From: Alphaproteobacteria bacterium
GTDB taxonomy: Bacteria; Pseudomonadota; Alphaproteobacteria; UBA828
Length of the DNA stretch: 64,000 bases
Direction: 5' to 3'
Assembly: GCA_022826665.1 (NCBI GenBank)
Contig: JAJDUK010000047.1
Coordinates: forward strand, 62,001-126,000
Part shown: positions 10,973 to 18,772 of the stretch, one piece after another
Layout: each line of letters starts with the position of its first letter
Numbering within the stretch: position 1 is the first letter of the stretch
Made by a program: the position numbers and the translations under genes
The notes under the pieces: model-generated
What the model was told of the DNA's origin: nothing
Seen by the model: the letters and a program-made list of their open reading frames with translations, nothing else
The model's database searches: none

Positions 10973-11755
10973 TCAGCTGCTCGCGTCAGCTCCCAGCTTC
11001 ACCTCGTCGTCGTAGACCTCTTCGGGCAGCGGCAGGCCGTCGAGCTCGGCGGCGCCCAGCGGGCCGTCCGGCGCGATGCCGCGCTGCTCCAGCAAAGCCA
11101 TCAATTGGCGGGCGTGCTGAGCCGCGTGCCACGCCGCCCGCTCCAGCACGCTCTCCGTCGGGTGGATACCGTAGTAGGTGTCGAGGGTGCCGAGGCGCCC
11201 CGCGTCAGCCGCGCGCCACCAGGATGCAAGCGCGTCGCGCACGCCCTTGCCGTAGGCCGAGACCCGGGCGGCGCTCCGCATCTCAGGGCCGGGCGTGCGC
11301 TCGAAATAGTCGAAGGTGAGCCGGGCACCGTGGGCAGCGTCGAGGAAGGCTGCGGGGATCACGAAGATGTGGTAGCCGAGGTCGAGGATCGTGCGCTCGC
11401 GGCCCGGCAGCCCTTCTTCCAGGTCGGCGGCCGGGAACTGGCCGAGATAGCGCTGGGTCGCGGCGAGGATGAGGTCGATCCGCTCCACCAGCTCCGCCGG
11501 CGGCAGCGCGTGCCGGTCAAACTCGACGCCGATGAAGCGCGCGAGATCGCCCAGGTCCTGAGCGAAGACGAAGCGGCTCCCCTGGACCACCACCGGTATC
11601 GACTGGGCGCCGAGGCTCGCAAGCTCTTCCATCGCCTCCGGCCTGGCGCGGACGTTGATCGACTCGTAAGCGATCCCGCGCGTGGCCAGGAACTCCTTGG
11701 CCCGGAGGCAACTAGAACATCCCGGCTGCCAATACACCTTGAAATCGTCTGCCAT
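10973..11755 (-). CDS. Glutaredoxin-DinB domain fusion protein
   Basis: Residues 1-80 form a glutaredoxin domain with a PGCSSC redox motif (Cys13, Cys16) and the cis-proline segment SIPVVV near 52-57. The remaining 260-residue chain looks like a DinB/YfiT four-helix metal-binding domain, with candidate ligands His129, His210 and His214 in the usual H...HxxxH arrangement. DinB-fold enzymes include thiol-dependent transferases, so fusion to a thiol redox domain would make functional sense; this is inference. It faces the upstream operon tail to tail and shares its strand with the SDR gene 31 bp away. Confidence 0.75.
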   Translation of the reverse strand: MADDFKVYWQPGCSSCLRAKEFLATRGIAYESINVRARPEAMEELASLGAQSIPVVVQGSRFVFAQDLGDLARFIGVEFDRHALPPAELVERIDLILAATQRYLGQFPAADLEEGLPGRERTILDLGYHIFVIPAAFLDAAHGARLTFDYFERTPGPEMRSAARVSAYGKGVRDALASWWRAADAGRLGTLDTYYGIHPTESVLERAAWHAAQHARQLMALLEQRGIAPDGPLGAAELDGLPLPEEVYDDEVKLGADASS

Positions 11756-11786
11756 GTTCGCTCTCCCCGGCGGGTGACGCCCGCGC

Positions 11787-12560
11787 CTATTCCGCCGTGT
11801 AGCCGCCGTCGATCACCAGCTCGGTGCCGGTGACGAACTTGGATTCGTCAGAGGCCAGATAGACCACGCCGTTGGCGATGTCGTTGGGCTCGCCGACGTG
11901 GCCGATCGGGTGCAGCTTGCCGAACTCCTCCGGTCCCGCAGCGGCGTCCCCGAACATGCGGGTCGCGGTCTCGTCCATCATCGGCGTGTGGATGAAGGCG
12001 GGGTGAATCGAGTTGACGCGGACGCCGCTGCCGTCGCGCGCGCATTCCAGCGCCACGCACTTGGTGAAGTAGCGGACCGCGCCCTTGGACGCGGTGTAGG
12101 CGGCGAGGTGCGCCGTGCCAACCATGCCGAGCACCGACGTCATGTTGATGATGGAGCCGCCGCCGGAGTCCCGCATCGCGGGGATTGCGCTCCGGGTGCC
12201 GAGAAAGACCCCGTCGGCGTTGACCGCCATGATCTGGCGCCAGGTCTCCAGCGAGACATCGGCGATGGGCTCGGCGCGGGTGATGCCGGCGTTGTTGAAG
12301 AGAATGTCGAGTCGGCCGTGTTCCGCCACCACGCTCTCCACCGTCGCCTGCCAGGCGGCCTCGTCGGTCACGTCGAGGGGCTGAAACCGGGCCGTGCCTC
12401 CCGCCGCGGCGATGGTTTCGACCACTTCCGCGCCGCGGCCTTCGTCCCGCCCCGTCACCAGAACCACCGCGCCTTCCTCGGCCATGCGCACGGCCGACGC
12501 GGCCCCGAGCCCGCTGGTCGCCCCGGTCACGATCGCCACCTTGCCCGCCAGTCTCGCCAT
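11787..12560 (-). CDS. SDR-family dehydrogenase/reductase
   Basis: This 257-residue classical short-chain dehydrogenase has the nucleotide motif TGATSGLG (12-19), NNAG (89-92) and catalytic Ser142, Tyr155 and Lys159. The C-terminal DGG segment ends the Rossmann core. Arg38 after strand 2 (VTGRD) suggests NADP or mixed preference, though Asp63 in LDV is the usual adenine-contact residue. I chose ATG 12560; an ATG 12 nt upstream is possible. It diverges from the AidB-like gene across 129 bp, which probably holds both promoters. Substrate unknown. Confidence 0.92.
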   Translation of the reverse strand: MARLAGKVAIVTGATSGLGAASAVRMAEEGAVVLVTGRDEGRGAEVVETIAAAGGTARFQPLDVTDEAAWQATVESVVAEHGRLDILFNNAGITRAEPIADVSLETWRQIMAVNADGVFLGTRSAIPAMRDSGGGSIINMTSVLGMVGTAHLAAYTASKGAVRYFTKCVALECARDGSGVRVNSIHPAFIHTPMMDETATRMFGDAAAGPEEFGKLHPIGHVGEPNDIANGVVYLASDESKFVTGTELVIDGGYTAE

Positions 12561-12689
12561 TGCCCGCCTCATACCCCGCAAGGGCATTGCATATGCTGCG
12601 CCCCGCATGTCGACGCGTATGGAATTGAGAGTAACATTGCAGACTATACCCGTGCAGGCGCTGCCTGCGTTCCAAAAGGTCGCGCACCC

Positions 12690-14387
12690 ATGGCGGACGG
12701 GAACGGCGCTCTCGGCGACAACGCCTACCGGGCGGACCGGAATCTGCAGGCCCTCCTGCAGCGCAGCGCGCCCTGGCTCACCGACGACGACACCGAGCGG
12801 CTGAGCAGCTTCGGCGGCTGGGTAGCAACGGCCGTCGACGAACAGGCCGACTACACCAACCGCTTCGCGCCGCCGGTCCTCGAAACCCTGGATGAGGACG
12901 GCCTCCCCCGTTCTGTGGTCCGCCACAATCCGCTCTACGCCGCAGCGCACCGCGAGGTCTATGAGCGTGGCATCGTCGGGCTCAACTACGGCGCGGCGCG
13001 GCGCCCCTACACGCTGACCTTCGCGATGGGCTATCTGCTCGCGCAGTCCGATATTTCGATTCACTGCCCGGTGACGCTCACCGGCGCCGTCGCCCATGTG
13101 CTTGACCGCTTCGCGCCGGACGCGGTGCGGGACGCCTACCTGCCCGCGCTCACGCGCATGGACGGCACGGCGTCGACCGGCGGCACCTGGGTTACCGAGA
13201 AGCAGGGCGGCAGCGATGTCGGCGCCACCCAGACCACGGCGCGGCGCACCAACGACGGCATCCGGCTCAGCGGGCTCAAGTGGTTCGCCAGCAATGTCGA
13301 CGGTGGAATCGCTCTCACCCTCGCCCGGCCGGAGGTCACGGCGGACGGTGGCACCGGGCTCGGCCTCTACCTGGTGCCCGCCCGCAGACCCGATGGATCG
13401 CCCAACAGTTATCGGATCAGGCGACTCAAGGACAAGCTCGGCACCCGCGGCCTCGCCACCGGGGAGATCGAGCTGGAGGACGCTCACGCGGTAGAGGTCG
13501 CGCCGCCGCCGGACGGGCTGAAGACGATGATGGCGGCGCTCGGCTACAGCCGCATCCACAATGCGATGGCCTCAGCCGGCATTCAGCGGCGCGCCTTCGC
13601 CGAGGCGCTCGCCCACGCCGAGACGCGCAGAGCCTTCGGCCACCGCCTCACCGCCTACCCGATGGTGCAGGACCAGTTGATCGAGATGCAGATGCGCGTG
13701 GAGGCGAGCGTGGCGCTGGCCTTCGCTGCAGCGCGCGCGTTCGACGAAGCGCAGGGGACACCGGCCGAGCAGCCCTGGATGCGGCTCGTCACCGCGCTCG
13801 CCAAGTATCTCACGGCGGAATGGGCAATCACCGCAACCAGCCGTGCGATCGAGATTCTGGGCGGCAACGGCTACACCGAGGAATACCCCACGGCCAGGCT
13901 CTACCGCGATGCCCAGGTGCTCACCGTGTGGGAAGGGCCGCCCAACATCCAGGCGCTTGAGGTGCTGCGCCTCGCGGATGCGGAGTCGCCGGGGCTCGCC
14001 GCCTTCCACGCCAGGCTCGACGCCATTCTCAACGTGCCCTTCGTCACCAACCACTCGGCCTTCGTGCGGGCCCGCGCGCTGATCTTCCAGGCCCGGCGCG
14101 AGGTCGCCGCGCTGACGGCCCTGATCCGCGACGATGAGTCCGAAGGGCAGCGCCAGGCCCACAGACTGATGGATCGCATGGCCAAGGGTCTGGCCGCTGC
14201 CCTCCTGGTCGAGGAGGCAGCCGCCGACTGGGGCGCCGGCGATGCACGCAAGGCGGTGGTCGCGCGCCTCTTCGCCGCGCAGGAGCTGGCGGCGCCGGAA
14301 CCGCCCAAGCCGGGCGAGAGCGAGGGCCAGCGATTCTTCGAGCCGCTCGCCCAATACCAGAAGATCGAGACGCCGCACCCGGATTGA
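12690..14387 (+). CDS. AidB-like acyl-CoA dehydrogenase
   Basis: This 565-residue flavoprotein resembles AidB of the alkylation-response group more than beta-oxidation enzymes. Evidence is the extra N-terminal domain, the TEKQGGSDV motif (about residues 169-177) and the NGYTEEYP-x-ARLYRD and WEGPPNIQ blocks. The glutamate in WEG replaces the usual YEGT catalytic motif position. E. coli AidB binds DNA and protects from alkylation, but most homologues in acyl-CoA clusters have unknown substrates. The start at ATG 12690 follows an AAAAGGT segment. A TATACC -10-like sequence at 12645 lies just upstream. Confidence 0.88.
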   Translation: MADGNGALGDNAYRADRNLQALLQRSAPWLTDDDTERLSSFGGWVATAVDEQADYTNRFAPPVLETLDEDGLPRSVVRHNPLYAAAHREVYERGIVGLNYGAARRPYTLTFAMGYLLAQSDISIHCPVTLTGAVAHVLDRFAPDAVRDAYLPALTRMDGTASTGGTWVTEKQGGSDVGATQTTARRTNDGIRLSGLKWFASNVDGGIALTLARPEVTADGGTGLGLYLVPARRPDGSPNSYRIRRLKDKLGTRGLATGEIELEDAHAVEVAPPPDGLKTMMAALGYSRIHNAMASAGIQRRAFAEALAHAETRRAFGHRLTAYPMVQDQLIEMQMRVEASVALAFAAARAFDEAQGTPAEQPWMRLVTALAKYLTAEWAITATSRAIEILGGNGYTEEYPTARLYRDAQVLTVWEGPPNIQALEVLRLADAESPGLAAFHARLDAILNVPFVTNHSAFVRARALIFQARREVAALTALIRDDESEGQRQAHRLMDRMAKGLAAALLVEEAAADWGAGDARKAVVARLFAAQELAAPEPPKPGESEGQRFFEPLAQYQKIETPHPD

Positions 14388-14492
14388 CCGCGTCGCCGGG
14401 CCGGCGGTGGAATACGTCTATCCGGCCGGCGCCGCCGCGTGCTATGTGCTGGGCTCGCTAACGGAGCGGGCGCGCGTTTGCGGAGCGAAGGG

Positions 14493-15266
14493 ATGGAGAT
14501 CAACGGCAAATCAATCGCGGTCGAGCAGCATGGCGACGGCGACGCGGTGGTCATGGTCCACGGCCTCGGCGGCACCAGCAACACTTGGTATCCGCAGGTG
14601 GGACCGCTCGCCCGATTCTTCCGGGTGATTCGGCCCGATCTCGAGGGCTCCGGCCGCTCGCCTGCTACAGGCGCCCTCTCCATCACCTCCTTCGCCGCCG
14701 ACGTGGTCGCAGTGATGGATGAGCTGGATATTTCGACCGCGCATCTCTGCGGCCACTCCATGGGGACGATCGTGTGCCAGCACATCGCCGCCGAACACGC
14801 CGACCGGGTGAAGAGCCTCGCGCTCCTCGGTCCGCTGGCCGATCCGCCGGAGCCGGCCCGGCAGGCGATCCGCGACCGCGCGGGCGTGGCGCGGAAGAGC
14901 GGTATGGTGCCAATCGCGGACACCCTGGTGGAAGTCGCAATCTCGGCCGACACGAGAGCGCACTATCCGGCGTCGGCCGCCTTCGTCCGCGAGATTCTCA
15001 TGGGCCAGGATGCGGAGGGCTACGCGCGCACCTGCGAGGCGCTTGCCGCCGCCACGAGCGCAGACCTCGCCAGCATCCGCTGCCCCACCCTGCTGATCAC
15101 CGGCGACGAGGATGGTGTCTCGCCGCCGCCGGCAGTGAAGGCCCTGAGCAGCAAGATCAAGGGTTCCCGCGTTGCCGTGCTGCCCGGCTGCGGTCACTGG
15201 ACCCCGATCGAGAAGCCGGCTCAAGTCAATGGGTTGATTCTAAACCTCTATTACAGCTTCAGTTAG
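14493..15266 (+). CDS. Alpha/beta-fold hydrolase
   Basis: This 257-residue hydrolase has the oxyanion segment VHGLGG (22-27), nucleophile Ser89 in GHSMG (87-91), a likely acid Asp in the TGDEDGVSP segment near 208, and His235 in CGHW. The triad is complete. It most resembles 3-oxoadipate enol-lactonase-like esterases, but the lid region does not identify a substrate. It lies 105 bp after the AidB-like gene and 8 bp before the DUF1636 gene. I chose ATG 14493, with GAAGGG just upstream. Confidence 0.88.
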   Translation: MEINGKSIAVEQHGDGDAVVMVHGLGGTSNTWYPQVGPLARFFRVIRPDLEGSGRSPATGALSITSFAADVVAVMDELDISTAHLCGHSMGTIVCQHIAAEHADRVKSLALLGPLADPPEPARQAIRDRAGVARKSGMVPIADTLVEVAISADTRAHYPASAAFVREILMGQDAEGYARTCEALAAATSADLASIRCPTLLITGDEDGVSPPPAVKALSSKIKGSRVAVLPGCGHWTPIEKPAQVNGLILNLYYSFS

Positions 15267-15274
15267 GTAGGGCC

Positions 15275-15772
15275 ATGGCGACGAGAAAGCAGGGCAATCG
15301 GGAGAGCGCACAGACGCGTTCCCGCAAGAGTTCGGGCAAAGCTCGGCCGCCCGCCGCCAGGCGATCCTCTCGCGCCGGGCGGACCGCGGCGTCGTCCGGC
15401 GCCGCGCCGGCGACCTTTTATGTCTGCCGCTCCTGCGTGTGGTCTGAATCCGCGCGGGAGCGCGACGGCAAGCGCCAGGGCACGTTCCTGCTGGAGGCGG
15501 TGCGCCAACTGATCGAGGACGAGCCGCTGCCGGAGGCGCTAAACCTGCGCGCGGTCTATTGCCTGAACGGCTGCAAGAGCCCGTGCAATGTGGGCTTCCG
15601 CTCTGCTGGCAAGCACCACGTGCGCTTCAGCCATTTGACGCCGGAGAACGCGGCGGACGTCATCGCCTACGCGCGTGCCTACCAGACGAACGCGACCGGC
15701 GAAGTCTCCGAGGACGAGACGCCGACGGCAATGCGCGGCAAGATGACGGTGCACACCCCGCCGATCGGCTAG
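15275..15772 (+). CDS. DUF1636 thioredoxin-like, cysteine-rich protein
   Basis: This 165-residue protein has a basic, low-complexity N-terminus of about 45 residues. A DUF1636-type domain follows with Cys51-x2-Cys54 and Cys96-x3-Cys100-x3-Cys104. The spacing resembles thioredoxin-like 2Fe-2S ferredoxins and suggests a metal or Fe-S site. DUF1636 genes are often near cobalamin or metal-handling genes; here the B12-dependent mutase is about 11 kb away and there is no direct link. It begins 8 bp after the hydrolase stop. The function is unknown. Confidence 0.75.
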   Translation: MATRKQGNRESAQTRSRKSSGKARPPAARRSSRAGRTAASSGAAPATFYVCRSCVWSESARERDGKRQGTFLLEAVRQLIEDEPLPEALNLRAVYCLNGCKSPCNVGFRSAGKHHVRFSHLTPENAADVIAYARAYQTNATGEVSEDETPTAMRGKMTVHTPPIG

Positions 15773-15781
15773 CGGCGCCTT

Positions 15782-16363
15782 TTAGTTGGGCCGGGTAGCC
15801 GCTTCGCCGGCATCGATCTCTTGCTCCTCCAGTGAGGCACCGGCATAGCGCCGGTTGGCCTCGCCCAAGGCACTGCGCAGCGCCGCTACCAGGCTCGCCC
15901 GCTCCTCCGGCGCCAGGAACGGGCCGATGACGAGCGAGCGGCCGTGCGAGGTGAGCGTGATCTGGCTGTGGTGCTCCACCGGCTCGTCGAGGGCGACACG
16001 GAGCCAGTAGGGGTTGAAGCGCCATTCCGTCGTGCGGCCGTTGGGCGCAATCCGCCTGACCACAACCTCGTCTGCGGTGACACGGATGGTCTCCCGCAGG
16101 CGGCCCGAGCGATAGCTCAACCGAAATGCGAGATAAAGCAGCGCGATGTCGAGGCCGAAGAAGCCGAGCACCGGCCACGCACCCTGGAGCAGGAAGAAGA
16201 CGCCGAGCCCGACACTGATAACGATGACGCCGGCCATGACCGCGATGAAACCAGCGCGCCCCAGCGAACGATTGGGCGCGAGCTCCGCATCAAATATGAC
16301 CGGTGCGCCGGTTGCCTCTCCGCCGGCTGATTCGACGGGTGGGGGCGACGAGGATTGGCTCAT
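15782..16363 (-). CDS. DUF2244 membrane protein
   Basis: This 193-residue protein has an N-terminal cytoplasmic segment and two close hydrophobic helices at about 38-60 and 63-80. A soluble beta-rich domain follows with W-R-F-NPYWLRV and the conserved LTSHGRSLVIGPFL block. This is the DUF2244 pattern, common in alphaproteobacteria, sometimes beside respiratory or nitrogen genes. Function is unknown. It diverges from the lipoprotein gene, and the 170-bp gap should contain both promoters. Confidence 0.85.
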   Translation of the reverse strand: MSQSSSPPPVESAGGEATGAPVIFDAELAPNRSLGRAGFIAVMAGVIVISVGLGVFFLLQGAWPVLGFFGLDIALLYLAFRLSYRSGRLRETIRVTADEVVVRRIAPNGRTTEWRFNPYWLRVALDEPVEHHSQITLTSHGRSLVIGPFLAPEERASLVAALRSALGEANRRYAGASLEEQEIDAGEAATRPN

Positions 16364-16471
16364 GAGGCCAGCGTAGCGGCTCCAGCGCGCGCCGGTAAAG
16401 CACGACGGCCAGTTTTCTCGACTCGGGGGCGATTATCAGGCCGCAAAGCCCCCTTTTTGGGGTGAGGCCGC

Positions 16472-16501
16472 TTGACACAATTGGCCGAATCGCCGTCAAC
16501 T
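16472..16501 (+). promoter_or_regulatory. Candidate sigma70-type promoter of the Lpp-like gene
   Basis: A perfect -35 hexamer TTGACA is at 16472-16477. The best -10 at 18-nt spacing is TCAACT (16496-16501), which matches only three of six positions. Transcription would start near 16508, about 25 nt before the start codon. The strong -35 and position support it; the weak -10 limits confidence. Confidence 0.4.
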
Positions 16502-16533
16502 CGGCAGCGACCTACTGGAGCCAGGAGGAGGCT

Positions 16534-16863
16534 ATGCTCAAAAAATCGTGGGCGGTGCGGATTGCCGTTGTCGCCCTTCCGTTGGCCGTCGCTGCGGGGT
16601 GCCAGTCCGCCGCCGAGCAGGAACAGGCGGCCGCTGCCATAGCCGGCGCCGAGGCGATGGCTACGGAAGCCATGCAAACCGCCAACCAGGCCCTGGTTAC
16701 GGTTGACGAGCTGCGCGCCGCCGTGGACGCGGCCAACCAGAGCGCGGCGGCTGCGGCGGCGGCGGCAGAGGCTGCGGCCGGCTCGGCCGAGGCAGCGGCC
16801 GAGGCAGCGCAGGCGGCTGCAGACAAGGCTGACCGCATTTTCCAGAAGGGGATGCGCAAATAG
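16534..16863 (+). CDS. Braun-type (Lpp/OprI-like) alanine-rich outer-membrane lipoprotein
   Basis: This 109-residue precursor has a signal peptide (MLKK, then a hydrophobic run) and a lipobox ending VAAGC with lipidated Cys23. The 87-residue mature part is a long alanine-rich helix with small heptad residues, as in the Lpp/OprI alanine zipper. It ends in KGMRK, with a C-terminal Arg-Lys as in E. coli Lpp (YRK), where the last lysine is joined to peptidoglycan. AGGAGG at 16523-16528 gives a very strong ribosome site 5 nt before ATG 16534, which suits an abundant protein. An L,D-transpeptidase gene faces it 37 bp away. Lpp function is inferred from architecture, not from close identity. Confidence 0.8.
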   Translation: MLKKSWAVRIAVVALPLAVAAGCQSAAEQEQAAAAIAGAEAMATEAMQTANQALVTVDELRAAVDAANQSAAAAAAAAEAAAGSAEAAAEAAQAAADKADRIFQKGMRK

Positions 16864-16880
16864 AGCCGGCAGGCGGCTCT
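16862..16880. terminator. Candidate bidirectional terminator hairpin between lpp-like and ldt genes
   Basis: AGAGCCG (16862-16868) and CGGCTCT (16874-16880) pair perfectly around a 5-nt loop, right at the end of the lipoprotein gene and before the end of the convergent transpeptidase gene. The following TCTTA is only weakly U-rich, so termination strength is uncertain. Confidence 0.5.
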
Positions 16881-16900
16881 CTTACGCCGCTTGGCCTTGG

Positions 16901-17890
16901 CTAACTGGGAGTTGCGGAGCGGTCCACGGTGACTTGGACAGGGACGCCGGACAGTTCCTCGAAAGCCTTGCGAATGAGGTGCCAGTCCAGACGGTCCTGG
17001 GCGGCACCGGCTAGAGCCTTGATTCGGAATAGGGCGTCGGCGCGAGAGCGCGCGTCGACGCTTTCAATTTGCCCGGTCCATTCCAGCTCGTCCGCCTGTT
17101 CGGCCTCGGGGTGTGCCTCCACATAGAGCTCACCGCCGTACCAGCCGATCTTGATCGCCTGACTGATGACCTGAACCGGCGTGCCGACCGGCACCAGCTC
17201 GAACAGCCGCGCGATATCCTCGGGATAGAGGCGGATGCATCCGTGGCTCACCCGACGCCCGACGCCCCACGGCATGTTCGTGCCGTGGATGAGATAGCTT
17301 GGCCAATCGAAATAGAGCGCATGGCTGCCGAGCGGATTGTGCGGGCCCGGTGGAACCGCCTTGGGCAGATGCGGCTTCTCGGCACGGATCGATTCCGGCG
17401 GGAACCAGATCGGCCTTTCCTTCTTGCGCACGATTTCGGTGCTGCCGAGGGGCGTGGCCCACCCCTCCTTGCCCACGCCGAGCGGGAAGGTCTGAGGTAC
17501 GGTGCCGTCTGGCCCGAAGTAATAGAGGCGATGCTCCGCCAGGTTGACGACGAGGCCCCGCCGCTCGGCATCGGGCAGGACGTGCGCGGTCGGCAGAACG
17601 ATCGGCGTGTTCTCGCCGGGAACCCAGGGGTCGATGCCCTGGTTGGCCGCGATCATCTCGACGTAGCCGAGGCCGTTGGCACGCGCAAGGTCGAGCAATG
17701 TGTCTTCGTAGGCGGCGACGACATGGCGCAGCGCGCCGATCATGTCGCTTGACCGGCGCTCGCCCTCGGTCTCGAGCGCCGCAGCACCGCCGGCTGGAGG
17801 CTCCGGCTCTTCGGCCCCGCTGGCCGCCGCCCACATCAGTGCCGCCACCATGACAGTTACGATGGAGAGAGTGGTCTGTCGCCGCTTCAT
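16901..17890 (-). CDS. L,D-transpeptidase (YkuD/ErfK family) with LysM-like region
   Basis: This 329-residue protein has a signal peptide (about residues 1-25), a LysM-like segment (about 55-105, ending PIVLPTAHVLP) and a YkuD catalytic domain (about 112-245). The catalytic site is His202-Gly203 and S-H-G-Cys218-I-R220. The domain order matches ErfK/YbiS-type enzymes, which act in the periplasm and in E. coli attach Lpp to peptidoglycan. It is the fourth gene of the packed minus-strand run cysK-alaX-sseA-ldt, 12 bp after sseA. It converges on the Lpp-like gene, its probable substrate. It could also make 3-3 cross-links or anchor other proteins. Confidence 0.93.
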   Translation of the reverse strand: MKRRQTTLSIVTVMVAALMWAAASGAEEPEPPAGGAAALETEGERRSSDMIGALRHVVAAYEDTLLDLARANGLGYVEMIAANQGIDPWVPGENTPIVLPTAHVLPDAERRGLVVNLAEHRLYYFGPDGTVPQTFPLGVGKEGWATPLGSTEIVRKKERPIWFPPESIRAEKPHLPKAVPPGPHNPLGSHALYFDWPSYLIHGTNMPWGVGRRVSHGCIRLYPEDIARLFELVPVGTPVQVISQAIKIGWYGGELYVEAHPEAEQADELEWTGQIESVDARSRADALFRIKALAGAAQDRLDWHLIRKAFEELSGVPVQVTVDRSATPS

Positions 17891-17902
17891 CGAATTCCGC
17901 GC

Positions 17903-18772
17903 CTAAGCGGGGCCGCCGCTTTCCACCGGCGCGTCCGCACGACTCCCCCAATCGCTCCAGGAACCGTCGTAGACGGCGACCTCTTCGGCACCGATTGCGG
18001 CGAGCGCGAGCGCCAACGTGCACGCGGTGATGCCCGACCCGCAGGTGGCGATGACCGGCCGGGAGGGGTCGACGCCGGCGGCGGCGAACGCGCGGCGAAT
18101 GGCGGTAGTGTCGTTCAGCGCCCCGTCGTCATCATCGAGAACAGCGTTGAAGGGGACGTTGCGGGAGCCTGGAATATGGCCGCGCGGAAGGTCGGGCCGT
18201 GGCCCCGGATCCTCGCCCGTGAAGCGGGCGGCGGCGCGTGCGTCCACGATCTGCGCGCTGCCCGTGCCGAGTGTGGCGCGGATGTGCTCGAACGAGCGAA
18301 CCAAGGAGTCGTCGTGAGCCCGCGCCGTGAACGATCCTGGCGCGATCGCGGGCTCACCGCTCTCCACCGGGTGGCCTTCCGCCTGCCAGCGCGGCAGGCC
18401 GCCGGCAAGGATCGAGACGCGATCGTGTCCGAAGACGCGGAACATCCACCACACGCGCGCCGCGCTGTAGAGGCCCACGGTGTCATAGACGACGACGTGC
18501 GAGTCATCGCTGACGCCCAGCGCTGCGACGCTCTCCGCGAAAAGCTCCGGCGACGGCAGCATGTGCGGCAGCGACGAGTCGGGATTGCAGATGCCGTCGA
18601 TGTCGAAGAAGGCAGCGCCCGGAATGTGAGATTCCAAGAACTCGGCGGCCGGGTCGCGTCCCAGCGGCGTCAGGTGCCAGGAGCCGTCAAGCACCTGAAC
18701 AGCATTATCCGCGCCCAGAGTGGCGGCGAGCCAGCTCGATGTCACGACCAGCGGCGTCTCGTCTCCGCTCAT
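17903..18772 (-). CDS. sseA: 3-mercaptopyruvate/thiosulfate sulfurtransferase
   Basis: This 289-residue enzyme has two rhodanese domains, the first inactive and the second with catalytic Cys244 in a CGSGITAC loop. CGSG[VI]T-type loops mark the mercaptopyruvate branch, which moves sulfur from 3-mercaptopyruvate to a thiol or cyanide and leaves pyruvate. Typical blocks are SHIPGAAFFDID near residue 48 and the GLPRW segment. Its ATG overlaps the alaX stop (ATGA), so it is translationally coupled to cysK-alaX upstream. That fits cysteine metabolism. Confidence 0.93.
   Translation of the reverse strand: MSGDETPLVVTSSWLAATLGADNAVQVLDGSWHLTPLGRDPAAEFLESHIPGAAFFDIDGICNPDSSLPHMLPSPELFAESVAALGVSDDSHVVVYDTVGLYSAARVWWMFRVFGHDRVSILAGGLPRWQAEGHPVESGEPAIAPGSFTARAHDDSLVRSFEHIRATLGTGSAQIVDARAAARFTGEDPGPRPDLPRGHIPGSRNVPFNAVLDDDDGALNDTTAIRRAFAAAGVDPSRPVIATCGSGITACTLALALAAIGAEEVAVYDGSWSDWGSRADAPVESGGPA

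Noticed and set aside
11787-12572. ATG 12572 or further upstream as the SDR start
   Set aside because: The long reading frame upstream has no SDR similarity; ATG 12560 gives the normal N-terminus.
15760-15785. GGCGCC with CTTTTAG as a terminator between the DUF1636 and DUF2244 genes
   Set aside because: The stem is only a 6-bp palindrome with no loop; too weak to list.
16450-16466. CCCC...GGGG hairpin around CTTTTT upstream of the Lpp-like gene
   Set aside because: The stem is short and no U-run follows on either strand; it may be chance in a GC-rich promoter gap.
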